Shown: in pieces, positions 1 through 12,231 of the stretch
How positions within the stretch are numbered: the first letter of the stretch is position 1
Layout: every line of letters starts with the position of its first letter
Assembly: GCA_933228675.1 (NCBI GenBank)
Contig: OW121743.1
Span: 80,536,363-80,600,362 of the forward strand
Length of the DNA: 64,000 bases
Origin: Stomorhina lunata
Taxonomy: Eukaryota; Arthropoda; Insecta; Diptera; Rhiniidae
Direction of reading: 5' to 3'
Notes under the pieces: model-generated
The model's input: the letters and a program-made list of their open reading frames with translations, nothing else
Databases searched by the model: none
What the model was told of the DNA's origin: nothing
Made by a program: the position numbers and the translations under genes

Positions 1-428
1 TTTTACCACTATTTAAAATTTATTTAAAACCACAATAAAGTATTAATAAATGGCCGGTTTTCCTTATTTATAGATTATTAATTCAATACGTTTAGTATTA
101 TTCTAAAAATTTCCAACTTTTTGTTATTTAATAGAATTTCAAATATCAATTAAATATTGAAATTATAAGCCTCAAAAATCTATTTATGAATTTAATTTAA
201 TTTTAAAATTTTTTCATATTTTACTGACAATAAATGGATTTTTATTGTTATAAATTAATTTGAAAGTAGGTCACTTATTGATACTCATATAAATGCGAGT
301 AATAGAATTTATTGCTTCAAATTTATTTATAACAAGCAAAATGTATTGAAATCGAAACTTTCATTTGAAAGTAAAACTAAAACAAAAAACCTAGTAATAG
401 ACATGATTTAGTTGAGCGCCATCTGGTG
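1..428. other. AT-rich non-coding flank
   Basis: No gene, repeat family or RNA is recognisable here. It is simple AT-rich intergenic or intronic sequence leading to the target duplication TGGTG at 424-428 of the next element. Confidence 0.6.
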
Positions 429-840
429 CACAGTGGTTTACGGACGCTTTTTTTTGGAAATAATTCTGTAACTTTTGAACTACTAAAGATATTTGAATGA
501 AATTTGGCATGGCGATAGTTTAGGAGTATTCGAGTTGGTTTTCAAAAGCACTGGCCCATGAGGGGTCGGGAGAGTGACTGATGTACCTTCAAAGTTGGTC
601 ACCTCGGGTGTTCGACTTTTTTAAAAATTCCCCAAAAATCCATTTATGAATGGATTGAAAAGAAATTTTAAACTTAAGTTCTTCTTCAGAAGGTCTACTA
701 AAAATACGCTTACATGTGTAGGTTATCTCCTTTGGGTTTCGAGATATTTGGATAAAAAGGAATTTTTGGGTTGATTTTTTACCTATTTTTTTAAGCTTTT
801 TTTGATCTGGTGGGCGCATCTGAAGTTCAAAAATTTTTTT
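429..840 (+). repeat. Left TIR of the Transib-like element
   Basis: This arm matches the reverse complement of about 2015-2427 with only scattered substitutions, for example near positions 514-522, 577 and 635. The match fades near 840, just past the GATCTGGTGGGCGCATCTG segment. Confidence 0.8.
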
Positions 841-2014
841 TAAGAGATGAGGTAGTAAAGTAAGCATGTTTTTTTCTTAATTTTTTTAAGAAGTTTTCGA
901 AAACGTAAAAATCTTTTAGATCGGACCCAATTGAGGAAAGTTATACGCCCTCAAATGTTTTATATACCCGAGGTAGGCAACTTTAGCCCACTGTAGAGCC
1001 CACTGTGCTACCGACAAATACGTTCTTAAACATTGATCTAAAAGCCTCACACCTCTTCTATTGACGTTCCAAATTTTGTCAAAATCCGTCTAGTAGTTTA
1101 GAAATTGCAGAGTTAATACCACTGTGCACCATTAACGTTATTTGCACACATTACTCTCCAATACTAAAATATTTAGCTTAAAAATGATATGGGAGGCAAA
1201 GTTCTCAGAGCTTTTAAAGGCTATGTATTGAAGCTTGATACATGTGTTTAGTATCATTGGATCGGGAAAGTCCAGGAGATGAACACCAATTAAAAATCTT
1301 TTTTTAGTAAGTTAATATTTTTACACTTTGTATCGTAAATCAAAAAAATATTATTTTTCTACTTTTAGAAGGAAAATAATTTCAATTTTTGATGTTTTGT
1401 AGAAATGACATGGATGAAGATATCTCAATGAAAATTTGTAGTCATGTAGACCAATAAGATCTAAAAGCAATAGACTAAAAAAAATCCCAATTTTAACTAA
1501 AAAATTCCCCAATTCCCAACTCGGAAAAAAAGGGTTTCAAAAAATGATTTTTTTACAAAAATGGCAACACTGACTCTATTTGCAGCTCGTTTCAGAAAAA
1601 ACTTTTCCAATCAATAACAGATATATTAGAAAATACGGACATTATTATTTTTTTCAAATCGGTGCTTTGCCTTTTGAAAAATTTTTATTTAAACCAAAAT
1701 TTTTTTTTACAAATTGGCATTTTTTGGAGAGGGCATGTGCGAGGACCAAAAGTCCGATTAGCAAGAAATTTGTTTTATACGCATTCTCATTATGTTTTCT
1801 TTGAAAAACTTTAAAAATATTTTTATGTTTCTTAAGAAAATATTTTTTTATTAGTGAAAAAATATAGCTATCTTTTAGGGAAAAACTCAAAAAAAAACGA
1901 AATTTTTTTTAAGTTTCAACTTTGAATATTTTTAACTTTTAAACGAAAGAAGATATCTATAACCAACTTGCACAAAAATTATTTAGAATTTTGTTACAAT
2001 TTTAACGAATATTC

Positions 2015-2427
2015 TTAAAAAATTTTTGATCTTCAGATGCGCCCACCAGATCAAAAAAAGCTTAAAAAAATAGGTAAAAAATCAACCCAAAAATTCCTTT
2101 TTATCCAAATATCTCGAAACCCAAAGGAGATAACCTACACATGTAAGCGTATTTTTTGTAGACCTTCTGAAGGAGAACTTAAGTTTAAAATTTCTTTTCA
2201 ATCCATTCATAAATGGATTTTTGGCGAATTTTTAAAAAAGTCGAACACCCGAGGTGACCAACTTTGAAGGTCCATCAATCACTCTCCCGACCCCTCATGG
2301 GCCAGTGCTTTTGAAAACCAACTCGAATACTCCTTGACTATCACCATGCCAAATTTCATTCAAATATCTTTAGTAGTTCAAAAGTTACAGAATTATTTCC
2401 AAAAAAAAGCGTCCGTAAACCACTGTG
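2015..2427 (-). repeat. Right TIR of the Transib-like element
   Basis: Inverted partner of 429-840. It ends in CCACTGTG, directly followed by the TGGTG duplication. Confidence 0.8.
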
Positions 2428-2488
2428 TGGTGTTGGATAGACCAACACAAAAGCAACGTATGATATTACAATAATGATAAAATTAAGT

Positions 2489-2846
2489 AAAATTAGGATC
2501 GAAATTTGCCTTTAGTAAAATCTTGACCAAAATTTGTGTTAAGTAAAATTTTGATGTAATTTTTTTTTAGTACATATTTTATTAAAATTTTTCTTAAGTA
2601 AATTTTTGATCAAAATTTGTATTTAGTAGGATTTTGTTCAAATTTTCCTTTAGAAAAGTTTTAATCAAAATTTGACTTCGGTAGAATTTTGAACAAAATT
2701 TGTCTTAAGTAAAGTTTTGATCAAAATTTGTCTTCGGTAAAATTTTGAACCAAAATTGTCTAGTGAAATTTTGATCCAAATTTATCTTAATTAAAATTTT
2801 GATAAAAATCAGTTTTTAATAAAATTTTGATCAAAATGTATCTTTC
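2489..2846 (-). repeat. Degenerate 28-bp minisatellite, minus orientation
   Basis: About a dozen diverged copies of the AAATTTTGATCAAAATTT-centred unit, read as TTTAGTAAAATTTTGATC on the plus strand. This is the opposite orientation to the large array that starts at 3281. Many units have lost the GATC centre, so this copy looks older than the others. Confidence 0.75.
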
Positions 2847-3280
2847 TCCAAAACATTAGTTTAAGTATTTTTTTTTTCAGTGTATTTTGTATATAGACAA
2901 AAATATCTTCACCGAATATTTATTGCATTAGCTCGTTTTAACACTAAAATTCGAGTACATTTTAATGCAGTGATAAAACCACAATTATACACAATAGAAT
3001 TGAATAAAATATAAATATATAAAATTGAATAAAATATAAAAACAGCTCTTGTCCACGCAAAAAATTGAGGTCACTCATTTAAATTCAATTTTTTTTTCTA
3101 ATGCCTGTAGGCAATAAATACATTGAACATTTTAGATAAAATAAAGAGGAAGCAAATTAATAACTTTTAATTGTTTTTAATATGAAAAAATATAATTTTC
3201 GATTATAAATAAAATGAAAAAAAAATAGTATTGCAAAAATTTTAATTGAAACACATATTTATGAATATTTTTCACTGCCT
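2847..3280. other. Spacer between opposed minisatellite arrays
   Basis: AT-rich non-coding sequence of about 430 bp separating the two opposed arrays. No gene or element ends were recognised. Confidence 0.55.
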
Positions 3281-5455
3281 GTTTGATCAAAATTTTACTA
3301 AAGAAAAATTTTGATCAAAATTTAACTGAAGAAAAATTTTGATCAAAATTTTACTAAAGACAAATTTTGATCAAAATTTTACTAAAGACAAATTTTGATG
3401 AAAATTTTACTAAAGACAAATTTGGATCGAAATTTTACTAAAGACAAATTTTGATCAAAATTTTACTAAAGACAAATTTTGATCAAAATTTTACTAAAGA
3501 CAAATTTTGATCAAAATTTTACTTAAAAAAAATTTTGATCAAAATTTTACTTAGGAAAAATTTTGATCAAAATTTTACTAAAGACAAATTTTAATCAAAA
3601 TTTTACCAAAGACAAATTTTGATCAAAATTTTACTAAAGACAAATTTTGATCAAAAGTTTACTAAAGAAACATTTTAATTAAAATTTTACTAAAGAAAAA
3701 TTTTGATCAAAATTTTACTAAAGAAAAATTTTGATTGAAATTTAACAAAAGAAACATTTTGATAAAAATTTTAGTTTTCTTTAGAAAAATTTTAATCAAA
3801 ATTTTACTGAAGAAAAATTTTGATCAAAATTTTACTGAAGAAAAATTTTGATCAAAATTTTACTAAAGACAATTTTTGATCAAAATTTTACTAAAGACAA
3901 ATTTTGATCGAAATTTTACTAAAGACAAATGTTTATCAAAATTTTACTAAAGACAAATTTTTATCAAAATTTTACTAAAGACAAATTTTTATCAAAATTT
4001 TACTAAAGACAAATTTTTATCAAAATTTTACTAAAGACAAATTTAATTTAAAATTTTACTAAAGACAAATTTTGATCAAAATTTCACTAAAGACAAATTT
4101 TGATCAAAATTTCACTAAAGACAAATTTTGATCAAAATTTTACTAAAGACAAATTTGGATCGAAATTTTACTAAAGACAAATTTTGATTAAAATTTTACT
4201 AAAGACAAATTTGGATCGAAATTTTACTAAAGACAAATTTTGATCAAAATTTTACTAAAGACAAATTTGGATCGAAATTTTACTAAAGACAAATTTGGAT
4301 CGAAATTTTACTAAAGACAAATTTGGATCGAAATTTTACTAAAGACAAATTTTGATCAAAATTTTACTAAAGACAAATTTTGATTAAAATTTTACTAAAG
4401 ACAAATTTTGATTAAAATTTAACTAAAGGCAATTTTTGATCAAAATTTTGCTTAAGAAAAATTTTAATCAAAATTTTACTAAAGACAAATTTTGATCAAA
4501 ATTTTACTAAAAAAAAGTTTTGATCAAAATTTTACTAAAGACAAATTTTGATCAAAATTTTACTAAAGACAAATTTTGATCAAAATTTTACTAAAGACAA
4601 ATTTTGATCAAAATTTTACTAAAGACAAATTTTGATCAAAATTTTACTAAAGAAAAATTTTGATCAAAATTTTACTGAAGAAAAATTTTGATCAAAATTT
4701 TACTAAAGACAAATTTTGATCAAAATTTCACTAAAGACAAATTTTGATCAAAATTTCACTAAAGACAAATTTTGATCAAAATTTCACTAAAGAGAAATTT
4801 TGATCAAAATATTACTAAATAAAATTTTTGATCAAAATTTTACTAAATAAAATTTTTGATCAAAATTTTAATAAAGAAAAATTTTGATCAAAATTTTACT
4901 AAAGAAAAATTTTGATCAAAATTTTACTAAAGAAAAATTTTGATCAAAATTTTACTAAAGAAAAATTTTGATCAAAATTTTACTAAAGAAAAATTTTGAT
5001 CAAAATTTTACTAAAGAAAAATTTTGATCAAAATTTTACTAAAGAAAAATTTTGATCAAAATTTTACTAAAGAAAAATTTTGATCAAAATTTTACTAAAG
5101 AAAAATTTTGATCAAAATTTTACTAAAGAAAAATTTTGACCAAAATTCTACTAAAGAAAAATTTTGAACAAAGTTTTACTAAAGAAAAATTTTGATCAAA
5201 ATTTTACTAAAGAAAAATGTTGATCAAAATTTTACTAAAGAAAAATTTTGATCAAAATTTTACTAAAGAAAAATTTTGATCAAAATTTTACTAAAGAAAA
5301 ATTTTGATCAAAATTTTACTAAAGAAAAATTTTGATCAAAATTTTACTAAAGACAAAAATTTTGATCAAAACTTTAAATAAAGACAAATTTTGATAAAAA
5401 TTTTACTAAAGACAAATTTTGATCAAAATTTTATATTAGACATATTTTGATCAAA
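3281..5455 (+). repeat. 28-bp minisatellite array, plus orientation (about 78 units)
   Basis: The unit is an 18-bp palindrome AAATTTTGATCAAAATTT plus a 10-bp linker, TACTAAAGAC or TACTAAAGAA. The period of 28 was measured directly, for example 5041 to 5069. The left part mostly has the AAAGAC linker and includes GGATCG variants near 3420 and 4150-4330. The right part, about 4860-5340, is homogenised for AAAGAA. No coding potential. Confidence 0.95.
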
Positions 5456-6796
5456 TTAAAAAAAATTGTGTTATTTTTAAATAATATCAGAAACCTCTTA
5501 GAAAATCGCCCTGTATTAATATTTAATACCATGTGGTTATGAATCACTCGTTAAAATCTGAAATTATTTTAAGAACTTTATTTTCTTAACCACATATACA
5601 AACCTTAAGCTTTTATTTTAAACGAACATAATTTAATTTAGGATTGCAATGAAACTTAAGAAATAATTGAATAAATAAATAAAACTTTAAAATTCTAAAC
5701 CAGACAATTTCTCGAAAGAAGAATACAAATAAATCTGATTATCTTTACAAATGAGATTTGGTCGTAATACTTAAACTAAACAATTTCTTTAGGCAGTTTT
5801 GAGACACATGCAAAAACATACAGCCATACTCGTAATCATATATGAAATTAACCCTTTCGCGAACTTCAAAAATTGACATAGAAGAAAGACATCAATTTTG
5901 AGTTTTATCATCAATTCATTTCATATTTAATATTAACTATAATTTATCATTTAATTTATTATAGTAAATTTCTGTTTTCTAAAATTTGATGAACATCCAA
6001 GGGTTAAGACACGTGGTGGTAATAAGGCAGAATCCTTTAGATTTTATTTGTAAGCATATAGAAACCAGTTGTATGAATAAAATACTGCATTTAGTTTCAA
6101 AATAAAAAGACAAAAACAGAATATTATATTTTTTCTGATACACATAGTTAAATAAGAACAAAAAGGGGAGTTTAAAATTTTGTTTAAAATATTTTCTAAG
6201 AAGATTTCAATAAAAGAAGGAAATGAAAACGTACACTCGTGTAACAATAACGAGTAAAAGAAATACTAAAGCAAATCAAGACCAACTATAAGGTACCCTA
6301 AAAACATTTAAGTTACTTGAAGTACCAAAATATCAAGCTTGGGTTGATATAAGAGCAATGCTACAGAAATGAGGATCAGATCAGGTGCATCACTGCTCCA
6401 TAAGAGGATAAAGAATAAGCTTAAGTGAAATTTTAGTTTAACCTTCCTGGCAAAGGTGTCACTAATGAAAGGATAACGTCTAGGTTGTAAAGTAAAAGTA
6501 CTTAGATTTCTATTTTCCTCTAAATCTACTTGACAAAAACTTCACACATTCTCTCTTCTACACAAAGACAATGAAAAAGGAAAAACTCTCTTAAGAAGTA
6601 AATACTCGTGTATAGAGCTTTTTTGTTGAATTTACTATTTTTTGTTTCTCATGCATATAGGAACAAAAAGTTGAAAATTGTCAAAGAAGTGTGATGAAAA
6701 ATGTACAAGTTTTGTATAGCATAAAGTTAGGGATAAGAGTGAACAAAAAAAAATTAAGTAGGAAATAAGGGTTTTGAAAGAATTTATTCATTTAAA
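5456..6796. other. Unique AT-rich sequence
   Basis: No supported gene. Frames of 60-67 codons on the minus strand near 5979-6247 are rich in F, I and Y, overlap one another and show no domain, as expected by chance at this base composition. Confidence 0.55.
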
Positions 6797-7512
6797 ACAA
6801 GTAAGAAAAGCTATAGTCGGTCAAGCCCGACTATATAATACCCTTTACTACTAAGGTCAAATATGGACCAACAATTAAACAAGTTTTCGTTAAGTCTTAG
6901 AGACATACATACATACATATACTATGTGCTATTTTTCCAAAATTTTGAGATTTATATCATTTCCGGCTAAGGACCTGATATGGGAGCTAGGGTCAATTGT
7001 GGACCGATTGTTACCAAATTGTGAGTATTGGTTTATATTTACAAAATATTTATCTGTGCAAAGTTTAAGTGATCATTTGCATTTATCTTTAGAGTTATTA
7101 ACGTTTTTGTGCTTTTATGTGTATATAAACGTCTTTTGAGAATGTGACTTGTATGGGAGGTATGGTCAAATATAGGCCGATTTCTACAAAATTAGGAACA
7201 CTGATTAAGGTTATGATAAGCAATATTTGAGCAGAATATTATTAAACTACAACTAAATTTGTGGGCCAAAATATGAACCTGTGCCAAATTTCATCAAATT
7301 ATCTTTAAAGTTACGACCTGTAGAGTGATAACAAGCTTACATGGATAACCGGCCAGCCAGCCAGCCGGACGGACATCGTTAAAACAACTCAGGAAGTGAT
7401 TCTAAGCCGATTGGTAAAATAAAAGGTGGGTCTCAGAACAAAAATTTCTATGCGTTACAAACATCAGCACAAACCCAATATACCCTTTCCACCTATGGTG
7501 GTAAAGGGTATA
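6797..7512 (+). mobile_element. DINE-1/Helitron-like non-autonomous element, copy 1
   Basis: Starts ACAAGTAAGAAAAGC with a hairpin whose arms are TATAGTCGG and CCGACTATA, followed by ATACCCTTTACTAC. It has a central CCAGCCAGCCAGCCGGACGG block near 7351 and ends in a hairpin made of ATACCCTTTCCACC and GGTGGTAAAGGGTAT. The same order occurs twice at 32.6-34.0 kb. Known: DINE-1-type elements have subterminal inverted repeats, a GTCY-like microsatellite core and a 3' stem-loop. Family assignment is inference. An ACAT microsatellite lies at about 6903-6920. No protein is encoded. Confidence 0.55.
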
Positions 7513-7559
7513 ATAATACGTATTCAATAGATTTGTAGACGTTCGCACAAAACGTAATA

Positions 7560-8086
7560 ATTTCATTTTTTCTATAGAAAATTTTTAATTATACAAAATT
7601 TTACATAGAAAATTTTTCATTATAAAAAATTTCGTTATAAAAAAATTCATTATAAAAAATTTCATTATAAAAAGTTTTCTATGGAAAATTTTTCATTATA
7701 AATAGTTTTGTATGGAAAATTTTTCAGTATAAAAAATTTTCTATGGAAAATTTTTCATCATTAAAAAAAAAAAAATTTTCTATACACAAGTTTTCATTAG
7801 AAAAAATTTTCTATCACAATTTTTCATTAGAAACATTTTCTATACACAATTTTTCATTAGAAAAAATTTTCTATAGAAAATTTTTATTACAAAAATTTTT
7901 CTATAGAAAATTTTTGATTAGGAAAATGTTTCTATAGAAAATTTTTAATTATAAAAAATTTTCTATAAAAAAATTTTTCGATGGAAAATTTTTCATTATA
8001 AAAACACATTTTTTTTTAATTTTTCTATAGAAAAATTTTTTCTGTAGAAAATTTTTCATTAGAAAAAATTTTCTATAGAAATTTTG
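7560..8086. repeat. Degenerate TTTTCTATAGAAAA-type minisatellite
   Basis: Irregular units of roughly 28-31 bp built from TTTTCTATAGAAAA (a palindrome) and TTTTTCATTATAAAA. It runs directly into the GATC-type array at 8087. Related blocks occur at 10.9-12.2, 28.8-29.2 and 38.2-41.3 kb. Confidence 0.75.
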
Positions 8087-9005
8087 TCTATAGTAAAATT
8101 TTGATCAAAACATTAACAAAATTTTGATCAAAATTTTTCTTTAGTAAAATTTTGATAAAAATTTTTCTTTAGTAAAATTTTGATACAAATTTTTCTTTAG
8201 TAAAATTATGATACAAATTTTTCTTTAGTAAAATTTTTCTTTAGTAAAATTTTGATCAAAAATTTTCTTTAGTAAAATTTTGGTCAAAATTTTTCTTTTG
8301 TAAAATTTTGATCAAAATTTTTCTTTAGTAAAATTTTGATCAAAATTTTTCTTTAGTAAAATTTTGATCAAAATTTTTCTTTAGATCAAAATTTTTCTTT
8401 TGTCTTTAGTAATATTTTGATCAAAATTTTTCTTTAGTAAAACTTTCATCAAAATTTGTCTTGAGTAAAATTTTGATAAAAATTGTTCTTTAGTAAAATT
8501 TTGATCAAAATTTTTCTTTAGTAAAATTTTGATCAAAATTTTTCTTTAGTAAAATTTTGATCAAAATTTTTCTTTAGTAAAATTTTGATCAAAATTTTTC
8601 TTTAGTAAAATTTTGATCAAAATTTTTCTTTAGTAAAATTTTGATTAAAATTTTGATCAAAAATTTTCTTTAGTAAAATTTTGATCAAAATTTTTCTTTA
8701 GTAAAATTTTGATCAAAATTTTTCTTTAGTAAAATTTTGATCAAAATTTTTCTTTAGTAAAATTTTGATCAAAATTTTTCTTTAGTAAAATTTTGATCAA
8801 AATTTTTCTTTAGTAAAATTTTGATCAAAATTTTTCTTTAGTAAAATTTTGATCAAAATTTTTCTTTAGTAAAATTTTGATCAAAATTTTTCTTTAGTAA
8901 AATTTTGATCAAAATTTGTCTTTGGTAAAATTTTAATAAAAATTTTTCTTTAGTAAAATTTTGATCAAAATTTTTCTTTAGTAAAATTTTGATCAAAATT
9001 TTAAA
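8087..9005 (-). repeat. 28-bp minisatellite array, minus orientation (about 33 units)
   Basis: Same unit as 3281-5455 but inverted, reading TTTCTTTAGTAAAATTTTGA on the plus strand. Almost all units carry the AAAGAA-type linker (TTCTTT here), matching the homogenised right part of the 3.3-5.5 kb array rather than the AAAGAC type. Confidence 0.95.
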
Positions 9006-10916
9006 ATTTAAGGGCCGTATGAATAAAATATGATCTTAGGGGTTTAGAGAAGATTAAGGTAGATCGAGGGCTGTCGAGATACAATCGTTTGTATTTACTA
9101 TTTAAATATTAATCTGAAAAAGTGTTAAATTGCCTTCACTACTAATTTACAAAAATATAGATACATGGGATTTAATTTAAATAGAAGTTTACAACAGTTT
9201 CACTTCTATTAAATTTTTTAAAAATTTTGTTAAGTTTCATAGTTGACATATAATATTCCCATATGAACATGACTTTTTTACACGTTATACCTGAATATTT
9301 GAGTTATAAACTACCGCATGTTTAGTTTATTTTATACATATGACATAAGTCCTTTTTTTCTGAACATACATATAAACACTCCCTTTTTAGCAGACATTAT
9401 AGCATGAATAACTATTTTGAACAACTATGTTTCATGTAACACTATAGGAGAACAAAATCACACACAAACAAAAAAAAAGAAAAGTTTTAAGTAGAGAAGA
9501 CTTAGTGGAAACTATATACAACAGGCACTAACCGACAGTCATCACTTAACTAACCAGCCCCTAAAAACTTACAATAAGAAAATTCCTGGTAGACACATGC
9601 TACTACTACGCTAGTCAAGTCATTGGAGAGGTATTAGGAAAGAAAAACTATCCTTAGGAGATGCAATAAAAAATACTATAGGGAGTGGGGAAATATTACA
9701 GTGGGGAATATGGGCAAAAGGGAAAACTTTAAGATTTATCTTTATTAGACCTATTAATAGTATTCATTAACCGACTACATCAGTAGTAAATTAATTCAAA
9801 ATATTTTCAAATCCCTTTTAAAATTCTTATCAATCGAACTTTTTTTCCTATATCCGCCACTGTGCAACATCAACAAAAAACAACCAGTGCAGCAAATCGC
9901 AAAAAACACATGACTGCAGCAACATGATGTTGGAAAAAGTAGAAATTTTCCAAATGAAACTAAAAGAAAAATACAAGAAACTATTGAAACTAAAAAACAA
10001 GAAAGAATCAGGAAACAAAAAGAAATATGTAGTAACAAGTAGCAGAAGCAAAAGAATCAAGAAAAAAATAACACAATTTTTCAAATGTCTCGACGCATTA
10101 CTTCGGAACAAAGTTAGACGGCAACAAGAGATAAGGACAAAAACTTACACATACAAGTACATAAACAATTCACACAGTTTTAAACTCATACACAAAAAAC
10201 ACATTTTTTTGTCATAAAAAACCCTTAGCCAACCTTCTTCCATGTTGTTAAAATCATATGAAAGTCTAGGTATTAGTCATCATGTCTATGTGATGTTTTT
10301 TTGTTCTTCAATGTTTCATATGTCTACTTCTAACTCGTATGAGTCCATAGACTCGGATATGCCATATTTTGCTTACAGGCATTTTCATGTTGTTCAGACC
10401 ACTCTTTATATACCTAAATATTTATATATTTCCTTGTATATAGTTTAAGCTTAAAAACTCATGTATTTTTAGACAAAAACAAAAAATCATCATCACCATT
10501 TTGTAGCTACTATTCTCATGTTTTATAGATACTTTTACTATTTTTAGTGATTTGTGGTTGAGCAATTTTTATACAAAACACAGAATTTAGTCAGTTGGGT
10601 TTTTTTTTTTTTCCTACTCAACGAAGGTTGAATGTGAAAGTTTGGTTAGTTGAATATGAGTTTCCTTTAAACATAAAAAATCATATTTACACACATTCTG
10701 AATAGCCTGTAAACGACCAGGGCTCACTATATCACGCTTGATCAAAAATCACTAAGTATAGATCGATTTTCTTTATTATTGTTAGTAAAGCATTATATCT
10801 TGACAATCAAGTGAAGGTTATATGTAAACTTAATAATATCCGATAAATTGAATGTATACTCCTATTTTACATCAAAGCTCATCAAGATAAAATAGATATT
10901 ATAGAAAATTAACTAC
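9006..10916. other. Unique AT-rich sequence
   Basis: No recognisable gene. The longest frame, 9924-10217 plus, is a lysine-rich low-complexity peptide of 97 codons with no domain; overlapping minus-strand frames are equally long. Nothing else was recognised. Confidence 0.55.
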
Positions 10917-11201
10917 TACAATAATTTTCTGCAATAACATTTTTTGACATAAAAATGTTTCAATACAAAAATTTTTTGATAAACAAATTTCTGAAACAAA
11001 TTTTATTTTACATAAATATTTTTATAGAAATTTTTTCGTTTAAAAAAATTTTTGTAGGAAAATATTTTTTTTCAAAAATTTTTTGATTTTGGAATTTTTC
11101 GCTTTTGGAATTTTTCTACAGCAATTTTTTTTTAACTAAAAATTTTTCGATATAAAAATGTTTCTATAAAAAATGTTTCATTATAAACATTTTTCAAAAA
11201 G
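10917..11201. repeat. Degenerate TCTATA/AAAATTTT minisatellite, left block
   Basis: Irregular AT-rich units of TTTTTCTATAAAAAATGTTT and TTTTGATAAACAAATT type, related to the 38.2-41.3 kb array. Interrupted at 11202 by non-repetitive sequence resembling 38405-38700. Confidence 0.6.
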
Positions 11202-11463
11202 AACGTTTATTTGCATTTGATCCCTATCTATCTATTGATAAAAGCCGGAAAATGTTTGTTGGGACAACCAATTCCTCAACGCATTTCGAGAAGTGGTTAG
11301 GCCATGTCGTCAGGAGGAGTATCCCTAATTTTAGACAGACCGAAAACCTCGCAATTTAACCTATTTTGCAGACACAATCATTACGAATTATGTTTATAAA
11401 TCAGAGGTAAAAGCTCAGATTATCGACTGACCAAAACACAAACATTTTTTAGTTTTCAGTAGC
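11202..11463 (-). mobile_element. Fragment of retroelement-like sequence with decayed hammerhead motif
   Basis: Aligns by eye over about 230 bp with 38405-38700: shared TTTGCATTTGATCC start, TATTGATAAAAGCC, CCGAAAACCTCGCA-type segment and ATTATCGACTGACCAAAAC end. On the minus strand it keeps CTGACGA (11313-11307), GAAA (11287-11284) and an outer stem TCCTC/GAGGA. The stem II arms no longer pair and the cleavage triplet reads GTT. I infer a decayed copy of the same element that lies in the 38-kb array. As there, it sits inside TCTATA-type repeats. Confidence 0.5.
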
Positions 11464-12231
11464 CGTTGGCTACTATTAAAATTTTTTCACAATTAAGATT
11501 TTAATACAGAAATTTTTTCATTATAAAAATTATTCAACAAAAATTTGTTATAAAAAAATTTTCTAAAAATAAATATTTCTTATTATCAAAATTTTAGTAT
11601 AGAAAATTTTCATTATACATAATTTTCTATAGAAAATATTTCATGATCAAAAATGTGTATGTGAAAATTTTTCTATAGAAAATTTGTCATTTTGAAAATT
11701 TTTCATTATAAAAAATTTTCCATAGAAAATTTTAATAGAAAATGTTTTGTAATGAACAATTTTTTGTAGAAAATTGTTTATAATTAAATATTTTCTATAA
11801 GAAATTTTTTAAATTGAAAAACCTATAGAAAGTTTTTCATTATAAAGTTTTATTGAAAGATCCCAAATTTTTTCTATTAAAATTTTCTATAAAAAAATTT
11901 CTTATAATGAAAAATGTTTATAATGAAAAATCTTCTATAAAAAGATTTTCATAATTAAAAATTTTTAATATGAAAATTTTCCAATAGATAATTTTTCATT
12001 ATAAAAATTTTCTTATAAAATTTTTCTATAGAAAATTTTTCTTATGCAAATTTTTCTTATAAAAATTTTTCTTATAAAAATTTTCTTTATAAAATTTTTT
12101 TTTTCGTTATAAAAATCTTTTTATAGAAAATTTTTCAGTATAAAAAATTTTCTATAGAAAATTTTCATTATTAAAATTTTTCTGTAGAAAATTTTTATTA
12201 TCAAAATTTTTATTATTAACATTTTTTGTAA
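11464..12231. repeat. Degenerate TTTTCTATAGAAAA-type minisatellite, right block
   Basis: Continuation of the repeats left of 11202, with many TTTTCTATAGAAAATTTTTC and CATTATAAAAA units. It gives way to the 12-bp satellite at about 12232. Confidence 0.65.

Larger units (their letters stand above)
429..2427. mobile_element. Transib-like non-autonomous DNA transposon with long TIRs
   Basis: Seen: both ends start with the same sequence, CACAGTGGTTTACGGACGC inward from 429 and, on the other strand, inward from 2427. Exact 5-bp duplications TGGTG flank it at 424-428 and 2428-2432. The TIRs are about 412 bp and nearly identical. Known: Transib elements end in a CACAGTG/CACWATG heptamer resembling the V(D)J recombination signal and make 5-bp duplications. 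Inference: a non-autonomous Transib relative of 1,999 bp. The interior has no transposase frame. Further CACTGTG heptamers at 1001-1007 and 1120-1126 lie beside sequence resembling the right terminus, suggesting an internal duplicated end. Short frames inside both TIRs are mirror copies of one another and are not taken as genes. Confidence 0.62.

Noticed and set aside
589..867. 92-codon minus frame, near-identical to a 76-codon plus frame at 2037-2267
   Set aside because: They are the same sequence in the two arms of the Transib-like TIRs; similarity reflects the inverted repeat, not protein conservation.
9924..10217. 97-codon plus frame rich in lysine
   Set aside because: Low complexity, overlapped by similar-length frames on the other strand, no domain or splice support.
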